Shown here piece by piece: positions 25,223 through 34,930 of a DNA stretch of 64,000 bases. The position numbers and the translations under genes were made by a program. Source of the DNA: Roseinatronobacter sp. S2. GTDB taxonomy: Bacteria > Pseudomonadota > Alphaproteobacteria > Rhodobacterales > Rhodobacteraceae. Each line of letters begins with the position of its first letter. Within the stretch, counting starts at the first letter, position 1. Where the stretch lies: the NCBI RefSeq assembly GCF_029581395.1, contig NZ_CP121113.1:1112001-1176000 (forward strand). The letters are read 5' to 3'. The notes below the pieces were generated by a model that worked only from the letters and a program-made list of their open reading frames with translations, had not been told where the DNA came from and made no database searches.

Positions 25223-26170
25223 CTAGATGCGGATGCAGGCGGCCTGATGCTGCGGGTCACCCAGCGGGCGCAGTTCGGGCACCACATTGGCGCAATCAGC
25301 GGTGGCAATGGGGCAGCGTGTGCGGAATACGCACCCGCTGGGCGGCGAAATCGGGCTGGGAATGTCGCCTTGCAGCAGAATGCGCGCGGTCTTGCGCAGT
25401 TTCAGCTGCGGGACGGAGGATAGCAATGCCTGCGTATAGGGATGCTGCGGGTTTTCATAAATCTGGCGTTTGGTGCCGCTTTCCATGATGCGGCCCAGAT
25501 ACATCACAAGGATACGGTCGCACAAATGTTCAACCACGCCCAGATCATGGGCAATGAACAGCATGGTCAGGTCCAGATCTGTCTGCAAATCCTGAATCAA
25601 ATTCAAAACCTGTGCCTGAACAGAAACATCCAGCGCTGAAACAGGCTCATCCGCGATTATGAATTCAGGCTCCACTGCCAGCGCGCGTGCAATGCCGATG
25701 CGCTGGCGCTGGCCGCCGGAAAATTCATGGGGAAACCGGCCTGCGGCTTCTGCGTCCAGCCCGACCTTGCGCAGCAGCGCGGCAATCCGGTCGGGGCGGT
25801 CCCTGCGGGTGCCTATGGCATGAATGCTTAATGCTTCATTCAGGATTGCGCCCACACGTTTGCGCGGATTCAGCGAGGCATAGGGGTCTTGAAAGATATA
25901 TTGCATCTTGCGACGCCACGGCTTGAACGCCCTGTCGCCAAGCGGCGTCAGGTCGGTGCCGTCAAACCGGATTTTACCCGAAGTCGGCCGTTCCAGCCGG
26001 ATCATGCTGCGCCCCACGGTGCTTTTGCCCGACCCGCTTTCACCGACCAGACCCAGAACCTCGCCCTTTTTGATTGTGAACGTGACATCATCCACTGCAC
26101 GCACAATCTGGTCGCGCCGGATGGGAAAGTGCGTTTTCAGGTCTTCCACACTAAGCAGGGGAACAGCCAT
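25223..26170 (-). CDS. dppF: Dipeptide/oligopeptide ABC transporter ATP-binding protein
   Basis: A 315-residue ATPase with Walker [10 protein letters not shown], signature FSGGQRQRI, Walker B FIIADEPVSALD and the C-terminal oligo_HPY domain, visible as GCVFRTRCPIATADC, whose cysteines bind a cluster in this family. MALK-type regulatory domains are absent. It follows dppD directly with no gap. It energises import through DppB/DppC, which are encoded on the other side of the ROK regulator. Confidence 0.95.
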   Translation of the reverse strand: MAVPLLSVEDLKTHFPIRRDQIVRAVDDVTFTIKKGEVLGLVGESGSGKSTVGRSMIRLERPTSGKIRFDGTDLTPLGDRAFKPWRRKMQYIFQDPYASLNPRKRVGAILNEALSIHAIGTRRDRPDRIAALLRKVGLDAEAAGRFPHEFSGGQRQRIGIARALAVEPEFIIADEPVSALDVSVQAQVLNLIQDLQTDLDLTMLFIAHDLGVVEHLCDRILVMYLGRIMESGTKRQIYENPQHPYTQALLSSVPQLKLRKTARILLQGDIPSPISPPSGCVFRTRCPIATADCANVVPELRPLGDPQHQAACIRI

Positions 26171-27154
26171 TCAGAATTCTCCGATGCGCAGGCAGCTACA
26201 TTTGTGACCATCGGAAACCGGCACGAATGGCGGGCGTGTTTCGCGACATTTTTCCAATGCATGCGGACAACGGGGCGCAAACAGGCAGCCCGTCGGGCGC
26301 GTGACCGGCGATGGAACACTGCCCGGAATCGCATATAGTCGCTGGCCGTCGCCTGCGGGAACACTGGCCAGCAGACCATGCGTATAGGGGTGCGCGGGAT
26401 TGTCCAGCACGTCGCGGACCGGCCCTTCCTCGATCACGGTGCCGCCATACATGACGATCACGCGGTCCGCAATTTCCGACACCACCGCCAGGTCATGCGT
26501 GACAAACAGAATAGACATGCCCAGATCGGCCTTCAGCTTTATCAGCAAATCAAGAATCTGCGCCTGTATCGTGACGTCCAGCGCGGTGGTGGGTTCGTCT
26601 GCAATCAGCAATTGAGGGCGGCAGGCCAAGGCAATGGCGATCATGATACGCTGGCGCATTCCGCCGGATAATTGGTGTGGATACTGTCGCAGCCGATCCT
26701 GCGGCGCGGGAATGCCGACCATACGCAGCAAGTCCAGCGCTTCGGCGGTGGCCTGTTTCTGGGTCAGTTTGCGATGCTGCAAAACGGCCTCGGTGATCTG
26801 TCTGCCAACTGTCAGAACGGGGTTCAACGATGTCATCGGTTCCTGAAATATCATGCCGATTTCATTGCCGCGTATCTGGCGCATCTGCTTTTCCGGCAGG
26901 GTCAGCAAATCAATGACATGACCATTGCGCTTGCAGAATTTCAGACATGCCGCATCCGCCTGCGCATTGCGGGCAAGTAAACCCATGATTGTCAGGCTGG
27001 TCACACTTTTGCCCGACCCGCTTTCGCCCACCACTGCCACGGTTTCACCGGGATTGATGGTGAAACTGACATCCGTAACCGACGGAACCGGCCCGCGTTC
27101 GGTCACAAACGTCGTATTCAGACCTTCGACCTGCAACACCGGCGGCGCTGTCAT
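26171..27154 (-). CDS. dppD: Dipeptide/oligopeptide ABC transporter ATP-binding protein
   Basis: A 327-residue ATPase with Walker [10 protein letters not shown], signature LSGGMRQRI, Walker [13 protein letters not shown] and the oligo_HPY tail [16 protein letters not shown] less usual insert of about 15 residues ([16 protein letters not shown]) sits between Walker A and the Q-loop segment [12 protein letters not shown]. Its ATG overlaps the end of the M81 peptidase gene by four bases, so the two are translated together. Confidence 0.95.
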   Translation of the reverse strand: MTAPPVLQVEGLNTTFVTERGPVPSVTDVSFTINPGETVAVVGESGSGKSVTSLTIMGLLARNAQADAACLKFCKRNGHVIDLLTLPEKQMRQIRGNEIGMIFQEPMTSLNPVLTVGRQITEAVLQHRKLTQKQATAEALDLLRMVGIPAPQDRLRQYPHQLSGGMRQRIMIAIALACRPQLLIADEPTTALDVTIQAQILDLLIKLKADLGMSILFVTHDLAVVSEIADRVIVMYGGTVIEEGPVRDVLDNPAHPYTHGLLASVPAGDGQRLYAIPGSVPSPVTRPTGCLFAPRCPHALEKCRETRPPFVPVSDGHKCSCLRIGEF

Positions 27155-28584
27155 GATTGCGCGCTTTTGAAATAAACCTGCGGGGACCAGTCGAAACCCT
27201 TGTCGAAAGGGTAGGTTGGCGCGGGTTTGTGATTGCGCGGCAGGCGTTCGATATACTGATCCACCACCCCCGGGGACAGCAACATCATCGCGGGATTGGC
27301 CAATGGGGCCAGTTCCGGCGACAGATACCCTGATTTGACAGCAAGGATGCGCACAGATCGGGGATCAAGGCCCAAGGCCGCGAAATCAGCTATTTTGTGA
27401 TAAGGGCGGCGGCGCGCGGACAGCACCAATCGCACACCCGAGATCTGAACCACAGCCTGACGCTGATCGTCCCTGTCGCCGGGGTGCAGGCGCAGCACTG
27501 TGCCGCTGGCTGTCACGGGTTTGGAACCGGGGTCCAGTGTGCCGCCAATATTCAGCGTGACATCGGCGTTTTCGCCCGCAGCAAAACAGGCATCAACTGC
27601 CGGCAGATCACAGATACCGGCAAAAATGACGTCTTGCGCTTGCTGGTCCAACAATTCACACAGCAATTCGGTCCGGTCGCCCACCCCGCCACCTGTCGGG
27701 TTGTCGCCGCTTTCGGCCAGAATGACAGGCCGCGATGTGGATGCGACTGCCCGTGTCACACAGTCTTGCACACTGCCCGTGTCCATCCCGAATGCGAACG
27801 CGTCGCGCGCGTCCCAATATGCCTGCGCCAGATCCTCCGCCGCCGCTTGTGTTTTCGCGGGGTCGGTTCCTGTAATCACGGCGGCTGCAGTGGCACGCGG
27901 CTCATCCGCCCAGACATAACCAACCATCAGCGATGCGTCCCAGATTTCAGGCGTGGACTCCCTGTCGGGCAGGCTGGCATATAGCGATTTTGCGGGTTCA
28001 TCTTCGGTCGAGGTCCGTTCTCCCGGCAGCAGCACCGGAACCGGTGCCCAAGCCAGACAGGGTTTCTGCCCGGTTTTCAGGCAGCGAAACAGCATATCCA
28101 GCGTGCGCTGCTGGGTTTGCGGAATGTCGATATGCGGGGCCGTGCGGTAGGTTGAAAACACATCAATCGCATCAATTATACGCTGCGACAGGTTTCCGTG
28201 CAGATCATAGCTGACCGCAATGACACAGGACGGCCCGACCACGTCACGCGCGGCGCTGATCCAGTCGCCTTCGGCGTCATGCATCCCCTCGACGAAAACC
28301 GCGCCATGCATCGCCAGATACACCCCGTCCAGCGGCATGGCATCGCGCAGGCGTTGCACGAAATCCGCCTTGAAACGGTCATATGTTGCGCTTGCAACGG
28401 GTCCACCTGCGATGTTGCGCGCATAAAATGTTGGCAGATATGTCGCATCATGGCGCTTCAACACATCGAAATAGCCCTGACGCAGCATCTCGTCACCGAC
28501 CCAGATGGTGAAATCATGATCCGTCATTTTGACAGGGTTATAGCTGCTGCATTCCGTATGCAGCCCGCCGATCGCAACGCGCAT
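27151..28584 (-). CDS. M81-family metallopeptidase (MlrC-like)
   Basis: A 477-residue protein of normal MlrC length. It opens RVAIGGLHTECSSYNPV, has the zinc-site segment SYDLHGNLSQ (Asp and His) near residue 140 and PHIDIPQT (His) near residue 180, and the C-terminal MlrC domain with LAESGDNPTGGGVGD. MlrC of Sphingomonas hydrolyses linear microcystin; most relatives have unknown substrates and travel with peptide transporters, as here. The ATG overlaps the ROK regulator stop (TGATG). It likely cleaves a peptide or amide that the Dpp system imports. Confidence 0.92.
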   Translation of the reverse strand: MRVAIGGLHTECSSYNPVKMTDHDFTIWVGDEMLRQGYFDVLKRHDATYLPTFYARNIAGGPVASATYDRFKADFVQRLRDAMPLDGVYLAMHGAVFVEGMHDAEGDWISAARDVVGPSCVIAVSYDLHGNLSQRIIDAIDVFSTYRTAPHIDIPQTQQRTLDMLFRCLKTGQKPCLAWAPVPVLLPGERTSTEDEPAKSLYASLPDRESTPEIWDASLMVGYVWADEPRATAAAVITGTDPAKTQAAAEDLAQAYWDARDAFAFGMDTGSVQDCVTRAVASTSRPVILAESGDNPTGGGVGDRTELLCELLDQQAQDVIFAGICDLPAVDACFAAGENADVTLNIGGTLDPGSKPVTASGTVLRLHPGDRDDQRQAVVQISGVRLVLSARRRPYHKIADFAALGLDPRSVRILAVKSGYLSPELAPLANPAMMLLSPGVVDQYIERLPRNHKPAPTYPFDKGFDWSPQVYFKSAQS

Positions 28585-29735
28585 CAACTGGTCCTTTCCT
28601 GAGAGGGGGGCGCCAACAAGAACCGGTGCGTCGCGATGGACGCGGCCCCCGCCGCATGTGCCCCGAAGGGTGTTTTGGCGACATCAATCCGTGTCCTGTT
28701 GCGCATTTGGGGCAATACATTGGCATCAACGGTTTGTTGCATGACCGCCGCGAACAGCCCGTTGCAGCGTTCCGCCGACAACCGGATCAGCACGCGTTCG
28801 GGGTTCAGCATCTGGACAATCTGGGCGACAATGGACCCCAGCGCGTCACCTGCGGCATGCAGGATTTCAACGGCCGCCGGATCCCCTTGGGCGGCGGCGG
28901 CTTCCAGCGCATCAAAATCTGTTTCTTTCAGATTTGCGCGCCCGGCTGCCAGCTTCATTGCGCGCAGGCTGGAAATCGTATCAAGGCAGCCGCGTTTGCC
29001 GCATTGGCACGGAATGCCACCGGGCGCGACAGTGATATGCGCAACTTCGCCCGCGCCACCGGCAAACCCGCGAAACAGGTTGCGCCCGATAAACACCGCG
29101 CCGCCGATGCCGTCATCAATGTCGATCAGTGCAAAAGACGCCGCCTCGGACGCGGCACCAAAAAGCTTCTCGCGCATGGCCAGCGCGTTGGCGTCGTTTT
29201 CAATATGCACCGGCAGACCCAGATAATCGGCGGCCATTTTGCCCAATGGCACGTTTTCCCACCCCATCAGGGTTGATCGCACGCAGGTATCCTGTCCGGC
29301 ATTCACAACACCCGACACCGATATTCCCACACCCATGACCTTGTCAGGGTCGAACCCTGTGTCACGTGCCAGTTTTTTGATCGCCGCATCCAATAGCGGC
29401 GGTATGCTTTCGGGGGTGCGCATGCTGGGCAAATCGGCGGTGCCCATGATGTCGCCCACCGCATCACACAACACCAGCCGCGATCGGTCGGGGCGCAGCG
29501 ACAGCCCTGCAAACAGGCATGACCCTGATGAAAACGCAATCAGCGTCGCTGGCCGCCCGGCCCCGCGAATGGAGTCGGTTTCGTGCAACAACCCCTGCGC
29601 AATCAGTTCCTTGACAGCGCCGGTGACGGCGGCCTTGGACACACCCGCCATTTCCGAAATCTCTGTCCGGCTTAGGGGTCCTGCCTCTGAAATAGCCCAG
29701 AGGATGCGTCGGTGATGTGGGGCGGGCGAGTCCAT
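28584..29735 (-). CDS. ROK-family transcriptional regulator (NagC/XylR type)
   Basis: A 383-residue regulator with an N-terminal winged helix-turn-helix (RTEISEMAGVSKAAVTGAVK), a ROK domain and an intact zinc motif, IPCQCGKRGCLDT. The ligand-binding phrase ENDANALAMRE and GDAL near the end follow ROK repressors such as NagC and Mlc. It heads the leftward mlrC-dppDF operon and is divergent from the rightward SBP-dppBC-kinase operon, so it is placed to regulate both. A sugar or sugar phosphate is the expected inducer. Confidence 0.92.
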   Translation of the reverse strand: MDSPAPHHRRILWAISEAGPLSRTEISEMAGVSKAAVTGAVKELIAQGLLHETDSIRGAGRPATLIAFSSGSCLFAGLSLRPDRSRLVLCDAVGDIMGTADLPSMRTPESIPPLLDAAIKKLARDTGFDPDKVMGVGISVSGVVNAGQDTCVRSTLMGWENVPLGKMAADYLGLPVHIENDANALAMREKLFGAASEAASFALIDIDDGIGGAVFIGRNLFRGFAGGAGEVAHITVAPGGIPCQCGKRGCLDTISSLRAMKLAAGRANLKETDFDALEAAAAQGDPAAVEILHAAGDALGSIVAQIVQMLNPERVLIRLSAERCNGLFAAVMQQTVDANVLPQMRNRTRIDVAKTPFGAHAAGAASIATHRFLLAPPSQERTS

Positions 29736-29805
29736 GAAATCTCCGAATGGCGATTTAAAAGTATCTTGACTTTTTTAATACACTAAAATCAAATGCGCAA
29801 GATAG

Positions 29806-29818
29806 TTTAGTGGCTAAA
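29806..29818. promoter_or_regulatory. Candidate ROK operator
   Basis: TTTAGTGGCTAAA is a perfect inverted repeat (TTTAG-N3-CTAAA) in the 137-base AT-rich space between the divergent ROK regulator and the binding-protein gene. A related imperfect repeat, TTTTAATACACTAAAA (29773-29788), lies just left. AT-rich palindromes of this form are typical of ROK repressors. Binding is inferred. Confidence 0.55.
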
Positions 29819-29872
29819 TTAATATTCGTCTCATTTGGCCATAAGTGAAAATAACTAAACAGGGTGCTGCTC

Positions 29873-31408
29873 ATGAACAAACTTCCGATCCACGGCCTTC
29901 GCCGGATACTCCTCGCCTCTAGTGTCAGTCTTTTGGCCATTGGCGCACAAGCACAGACACTGCGCATCATGCAATCAGAACCACCGCGGTCCATGGACCC
30001 TGCCGACCAGACCGCATCGTTTACCCAGGTGGTGCTGGCACCCATGTATGAGGGCCTGATCGGGCGTTCATCCGACATGGAAATCGTGCCTGTTCTGGCG
30101 ACCGACTGGTCCCATGACGACAGCGGACTGGTCTGGACATTCAATCTGCGCGAAGGTGTCACCTTCCATGATGGCACCGCGCTGGATTCGGCAGCGGTGG
30201 TCAACAGCTTCCAGCGGTTGCTGGACCCTGCGCGCGGGCTGGCCGCTGCCGGACGCATGCGCGCAGTTCTGGCCGATGTGGAAGCTGATGGCGACATGCA
30301 GGTCAATTTCACCTTGCACAGCCCCTATGCCGGGTTTGTGGACCTTATGGCAACCGCCGTAGGCTGGATCGTCAGCCCCACCGCAGATGGCGCAGGCAAT
30401 CTGGGCACCGCAGCCGTTGGAACCGGCCCCTTCCGGTTTCAGGAATGGGAATCGGGTGAATATGTCAGCCAGACCGCATTTGACGGCTATTGGGGGGACC
30501 AGCCCCAACTGGAAGGACTGCATTTCACATGGTCATCAGAACCGTCAGTCCTGTCGATGGCCGTGCAGTCGGGCGAAGTCGATGTGGTAAACCCGCTACC
30601 GCCAATCTTTGCACAAACCATCGCCAACAATCCTGAACTGGACCTGATCGACCAACCCGGATCATCCATGTTCTGGGTGTCGCTGAATGTTCAATCTGAC
30701 GCGCTGGAACATCAGGCAGTCCGTCAGGCGCTGAATTTCGCAACCAACAAGGACGCATTGGTGCAAGCCCTGCTGCGCGGATACGGCACCCCTGCCACCT
30801 CCCCCCTGTCGCCCACAAACCCGGCATGGGATGACACGCTTAACCCTTATCCGTATGACGTTGAGAAAGCCCTCGAACTGCTGGATGCCGCCGGTTTTGC
30901 AGACGGGTTCAGCATGTCGGTCGCGGTGCAGGAACCCGAGGCATCGATTGCCGAGGCCCTTCAGGCCATGTGGGGCGAAATTGGCGTAGACCTGCAAATC
31001 CGCCGACTGGAATCAGGCGTCTGGTCCGAAGCGGCGTTTAACGACCCTGACGCCAAGGCCGCAGACGGGCTGGACGCTGTCATTGCGTCTTGGTCATCGG
31101 GTTCTTTCAATTCCGATCTGCAATTCCGCCCGCTTTATGCCACATCGTCATGGGCACCGGGCGGGGCAAATCTTGGGTTCTTTTCGTCCGGGGCGCTGGA
31201 TGATCTGATTGACCGTGCTGCATCGGAACTGGATGCGGATGCCCGCCGCGATCTGTATGTCGAAGCCCAGAAACTGGTGAATGAAGAAGCGCCACATGTG
31301 CTGTTGTATTCCACCCGCGATCTGGCCGCCATGCGGCAATCGGTCGATGGTGTCTGGCTTATTCCGGGCGGTGTGGTGCAGGTTGCAGGCGCGTCGATCG
31401 CAGATTGA
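29873..31408 (+). CDS. dppA: Dipeptide-type ABC transporter substrate-binding protein
   Basis: A 511-residue SBP_bac_5 protein with a signal peptide ending at AQAQTL (residue about 27). Family phrases: EPPRSMDPADQT, WTFNLREGVTFHDGTALD (in part), RQALNFATNKDALVQ. The chosen ATG has AGGG eight bases upstream. SBP_bac_5 proteins bind peptides, but many take up sugars, nickel or glycosides. The sugar kinase in the same operon makes a glycosylated peptide or oligosaccharide ligand plausible. It is the first gene of a rightward operon. Confidence 0.93.
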   Translation: MNKLPIHGLRRILLASSVSLLAIGAQAQTLRIMQSEPPRSMDPADQTASFTQVVLAPMYEGLIGRSSDMEIVPVLATDWSHDDSGLVWTFNLREGVTFHDGTALDSAAVVNSFQRLLDPARGLAAAGRMRAVLADVEADGDMQVNFTLHSPYAGFVDLMATAVGWIVSPTADGAGNLGTAAVGTGPFRFQEWESGEYVSQTAFDGYWGDQPQLEGLHFTWSSEPSVLSMAVQSGEVDVVNPLPPIFAQTIANNPELDLIDQPGSSMFWVSLNVQSDALEHQAVRQALNFATNKDALVQALLRGYGTPATSPLSPTNPAWDDTLNPYPYDVEKALELLDAAGFADGFSMSVAVQEPEASIAEALQAMWGEIGVDLQIRRLESGVWSEAAFNDPDAKAADGLDAVIASWSSGSFNSDLQFRPLYATSSWAPGGANLGFFSSGALDDLIDRAASELDADARRDLYVEAQKLVNEEAPHVLLYSTRDLAAMRQSVDGVWLIPGGVVQVAGASIAD

Positions 31409-31465
31409 TAAACTGGTCAGGGGGCGGGCAACCGCCCCCGCCGACCGCTGCAAGCGAAAGCTGTC

Positions 31466-32386
31466 ATGAGAAATTATTTCCTGCGCAAACTGATGATGCT
31501 GCCCCTGATCCTGCTGGGCGTGTCGTTTATTGTCTTCATGTCTGTGCGCGCCTTGCCCGGCGACCCCGCCCGCCTGATGGCAGGACCGGAAGCCACGCAG
31601 GACGCGGTGGATGACATGCGCGTACGGCTGGGGCTGGACCGGCCATTGATGGTGCAATACGCAGCCTTTCTTAAGGGTGCGGCCACTGGCGATTTCGGCA
31701 CATCAATCAGGTCACAACGTCCTGTATCGCAAGAACTTTCGCGCCGGTACAAAGCAACGATGGAACTGGCGACAGTCGCCTATTTCTTTGCCACAATCAT
31801 AGGCGTGCCCGCCGGCATGATTGCCGCAATCTGCAAGGGACGTGCGCCCGACCATGTGGTGATGGTCTTTGCTATTTTGGGGGCGTCAGTGGCCAATTTC
31901 TGGCTGGCACTGGTGATGATGGATTACTTTTCTGTGCAGAAGGGCTGGCTGCCCCTTCTGGGGTCGGGCAGTGCTGCGCATTTCGTGATGCCTGCGATTG
32001 TACTGGGATTGCTGCCCATGGCCCTGATTGCGCGCATGACACGGTCTTCCATGATTGAAACGCTGGATCAGGACTATATCCGCACCGCGCGCGCCAAGGG
32101 CCTGGGGGCGTTTCAAGTCTATCAGCGCCATGCGCTGCGCAATGCGCTGATCCCCATTGTTACAATCATTGGCCTGAATTTCGGGGCTGTCATCGGGTCT
32201 ACAGTTGTGACCGAAACCGTGTTCAATTGGCCGGGCATCGGGCGGCTGTTGGTCGATGCGGTCCGCTACCGCGATTATCCCATCATTCAGGGCGTGACAT
32301 TGCTGGCCGTGGTCAGCGTTGTTCTTGTCAATTTCTTTGCGGAATTCCTGATTTCCGTGCTGGACCCGCGTGTGAGGTTTAACTGA
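31466..32386 (+). CDS. dppB: Dipeptide ABC transporter permease
   Basis: A 306-residue permease of DppB type: start YFLRKLMMLPLILLGVSFIV, the periplasmic PGDPARLMAGPEA loop of the family, and the EAA coupling loop IRTARAKGLGAFQVYQRHAL near residue 210. Six membrane helices are visible. It pairs with DppC. Stop and next start share an A (TGATG). Confidence 0.94.
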   Translation: MRNYFLRKLMMLPLILLGVSFIVFMSVRALPGDPARLMAGPEATQDAVDDMRVRLGLDRPLMVQYAAFLKGAATGDFGTSIRSQRPVSQELSRRYKATMELATVAYFFATIIGVPAGMIAAICKGRAPDHVVMVFAILGASVANFWLALVMMDYFSVQKGWLPLLGSGSAAHFVMPAIVLGLLPMALIARMTRSSMIETLDQDYIRTARAKGLGAFQVYQRHALRNALIPIVTIIGLNFGAVIGSTVVTETVFNWPGIGRLLVDAVRYRDYPIIQGVTLLAVVSVVLVNFFAEFLISVLDPRVRFN

Positions 32387-33234
32387 TGCTTGTCGCACAA
32401 AGACGGCCATTGTCCACGGCCATGAACTGGTGCTTGCGCCGCCCGTCACTGGTGTTGGGTGGCTTCATTGTGGGTGTTCTGGTGCTGGCCGCAGCCTTCG
32501 CACCATGGCTTGCGCCCGCAGACCCCTATCAGCAAAACCTTATGCTGTCGCTGATGCCCCCATCGGCAGAACACCCTTTGGGCACCGATGCCTATGGCCG
32601 CGATGTTCTAAGCCGTATCTTGTATGGCGCGCGCCTGTCGCTGCTGGAAATCAGTCTGGGGGTCGGTGTCGCGCTGATTTTCGGGGTCCCGCTGGGATTG
32701 GTGGCAGGTATGTCGGGGGGCAATATAGATGGCGCAATCATGTGGGTGATGGATATTATCTTTGCCTTTCCCGGCATCATTCTGGCAATCCTGATTGTCT
32801 CGATCCTTGGCCCAAGCCTTTTTAACATGTTGATGGCCATCGCTTTGTTTTCGCTGCCTGTTTATGCAAGGCTGACACGCAACCTGACGCTGGGACTGAA
32901 GCGGATGGAATATGTGCAGGCCGCGCAGGCACTTGGCGCGTCCCGCCTTCGGGTGATGTTCGACCATATTCTGCTGAACGCTCTGGGGCCGATCATCGTG
33001 CAGGCAACGCTTACGGCGGGAACCGTGGTGCTGACTGCGGCCAGCCTGTCCTTTCTAGGGTTGGGCGCGCAACCGCCAATACCCGAATGGGGTGCCATGA
33101 TGAGTGATGGCCGGAACTATGTGGGTGTGGCCCTTTGGGTTTCTTTCTTTCCCGGACTGGCGGTTACGATCACGGTTCTGGGGTTCAATATTCTGGGCGA
33201 TGGTCTGCGTGACCTGCTTGATCCGCGCCGGTGA
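32386..33234 (+). CDS. dppC: Dipeptide ABC transporter permease
   Basis: A 282-residue permease of DppC type with the family phrase HPLGTDAYGRDVLSRILYGA after the first helix, the EAA loop EYVQAAQALGASRLRVMFDH near residue 180, and the terminus GDGLRDLLDPR. It overlaps dppB and is followed by the kinase gene without a gap. Confidence 0.95.
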   Translation: MLVAQRRPLSTAMNWCLRRPSLVLGGFIVGVLVLAAAFAPWLAPADPYQQNLMLSLMPPSAEHPLGTDAYGRDVLSRILYGARLSLLEISLGVGVALIFGVPLGLVAGMSGGNIDGAIMWVMDIIFAFPGIILAILIVSILGPSLFNMLMAIALFSLPVYARLTRNLTLGLKRMEYVQAAQALGASRLRVMFDHILLNALGPIIVQATLTAGTVVLTAASLSFLGLGAQPPIPEWGAMMSDGRNYVGVALWVSFFPGLAVTITVLGFNILGDGLRDLLDPRR

Positions 33235-34193
33235 TGATGCGAGTTTGTAACGTGGAAAAAATCAACGCCCTCGCGGCGGATATAGGCGGCAGCTACATAC
33301 GCATGTCGCGCGTGGATGACTGCGGCGCATTGCACGGCCCCGTCCTGCGGCGGTCGACGCCAGTTGACGATCTGGATCAGTTTATACAAACGCTGTCGGA
33401 TCTGGTTGCAGAACTGCGGCAGGACGCAGGAAACGGATCGCGGCTTGCAATTGCCACGGCCGGATTGTTGAACCCTGCAACCGGCGTGATGCGTGCGGCC
33501 AATATTCCCTGCCTCAACAACATTGCACCAGCGGCCGCGCTATCGGAAAAGCTGGGCCGTCAGGTTGTGCTGGTCAATGACGCAGACGCATTTGCCCTGG
33601 CCGAGGCCACGCGCGGCGCGGGCGTCGGGCATGTCACTGTGCTGGGGGCAGTTATCGGCACCGGTATCGGTGGCGGGCTGGTGATTGACGGGCGCGCGGT
33701 GCGCGGCTCGGGGGGGGTTGCGGGGGAATGGGGGCATGGACCAATTGCCAGCCACCACCCCCATGTGCTGAACAGGCCGCTGGAGCGGATGCGGTGCGGC
33801 TGCGGCCAGCATGGCTGCGCCGACACTTTCGGGGGCGCGCGCGGCATTGAACGTCTGCACAAGCTTCTGGGCCATCCGTCCCAGACCACGGCCCAGATCG
33901 TCACAGGCTGGAAAGGTGGCGCGGCTGCCGCGTCGCAAACCATTGATGTCTGGGCAGAAATGCTGTCCGAACCCCTGTCGCTGGCACTGAATGTGACCGG
34001 CGCGTCCATTGTGCCCGTTGGCGGCGGTTTATCATCCGAACCCGCGTTGGTGGCCAAGCTGGATCAGGCCGTCCGCGCACGCATTCTGAATGAAACCGAT
34101 CAGGCACTTCTGGTGCCCAGCTTGCTGGGCGCAGATGCCGGATTGATCGGCGCCGCGCTATTGGCCCGCCAGATCAGCGAAGGTCGCCCATGA
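33234..34193 (+). CDS. ROK-family sugar kinase (N-acetylglucosamine/glucokinase type)
   Basis: About 319 residues. Kinase features: ATP-binding start AADIGGSYIRMSRVD, VLVNDADAFALAEA with the catalytic Asp, AVIGTGIGGGLVIDG, EWGH with the sugar-binding Glu/His, and zinc motif CGCGQHGCADTFGG. This is the pattern of NagK/Mlk-type hexose kinases that phosphorylate GlcNAc, glucose or mannose at O6. The ATG chosen overlaps the dppC stop; GTG 33231 and ATG 33237 are alternatives. It lies in the operon of a dipeptide-type importer, suggesting that the imported compound yields a free sugar. Confidence 0.9.
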   Translation: MMRVCNVEKINALAADIGGSYIRMSRVDDCGALHGPVLRRSTPVDDLDQFIQTLSDLVAELRQDAGNGSRLAIATAGLLNPATGVMRAANIPCLNNIAPAAALSEKLGRQVVLVNDADAFALAEATRGAGVGHVTVLGAVIGTGIGGGLVIDGRAVRGSGGVAGEWGHGPIASHHPHVLNRPLERMRCGCGQHGCADTFGGARGIERLHKLLGHPSQTTAQIVTGWKGGAAAASQTIDVWAEMLSEPLSLALNVTGASIVPVGGGLSSEPALVAKLDQAVRARILNETDQALLVPSLLGADAGLIGAALLARQISEGRP

Positions 34194-34930
34194 CAGCAAC
34201 ACTGGAAATATGTGTTGATACACTGGACGGATTGGACGCAGCAATCAAAGGCGGGGCCGACCGGATAGAGCTGTGCGCAGCGCTGGATGTAGGCGGGCTT
34301 AGCCCTGCGCCATCCTTGCTCTATGCAGCGCAGTCTGCACCCATTCCGATTTACTGCATGATCCGCCCCCGCGCAGGCAGCTTTATCTACACCGCGCGCG
34401 AGCTGGATTTCATGTGCGCCGAAATCACGCTGGTCCGCGAATTGGGGTTTGCAGGCGTCGTGCTGGGCTGCGGGGATGAAAGCGGGCTGGATATAGCGGG
34501 TTTGTCGCGGCTTTGCGCAGCCGCAGACGGGCTGGGCCGGACATTGCACCGTGTGGTTGACCTGTTGCCGGACCGCCGCGATGTTCCCCGTCAGGCCGCA
34601 TCGCTTGGGTTCGAGAGGATCCTGACATCGGGCGGCCAGCCGCAAGCGCAACAAGGCATGGCAGATATCGCAGCCATGGTGCGCGCTGCACCGCAAGGCG
34701 TGTCCATAATGCCCGGCAGCGGGGTCACTGCCCAAAACACCGCGCGCATCCTGCGGAAAACCGGTGCGCGCGAAATCCACGCGTCGGCGCGCGGGGCACG
34801 GAATGACGCCGCCACCGGGGGCCGTCTGCATGAACTGGGGTTTTGCGCGGTCACCACAAAACACACGGATACGGCACTGGTCGCGGGCCTGAAGTGGGCA
34901 CTGGGCGCGTCAGAACAAGGAATGGCATGA
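34190..34930 (+). CDS. cutC: CutC-family protein
   Basis: A 246-residue TIM-barrel protein with the CutC phrases EICVDTLDGLDAAIKGGADR (in part), RIELCAALDVGGLSPAPSLL and MIRPRAGSFIYTARELDFM (in part), and SGGQPQAQQGM. CutC was linked to copper homeostasis in E. coli, but later work questions this and an enzyme role is likely. Here it overlaps a sugar kinase gene and precedes an oxidoreductase, which favours a carbohydrate-related function. Overlaps of four bases at each end show a compact operon. Confidence 0.9.
   Translation: MTATLEICVDTLDGLDAAIKGGADRIELCAALDVGGLSPAPSLLYAAQSAPIPIYCMIRPRAGSFIYTARELDFMCAEITLVRELGFAGVVLGCGDESGLDIAGLSRLCAAADGLGRTLHRVVDLLPDRRDVPRQAASLGFERILTSGGQPQAQQGMADIAAMVRAAPQGVSIMPGSGVTAQNTARILRKTGAREIHASARGARNDAATGGRLHELGFCAVTTKHTDTALVAGLKWALGASEQGMA

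Noticed and set aside
27397..27984. 195-codon plus-strand frame
   Set aside because: Antisense to the M81 peptidase; no recognisable domain.
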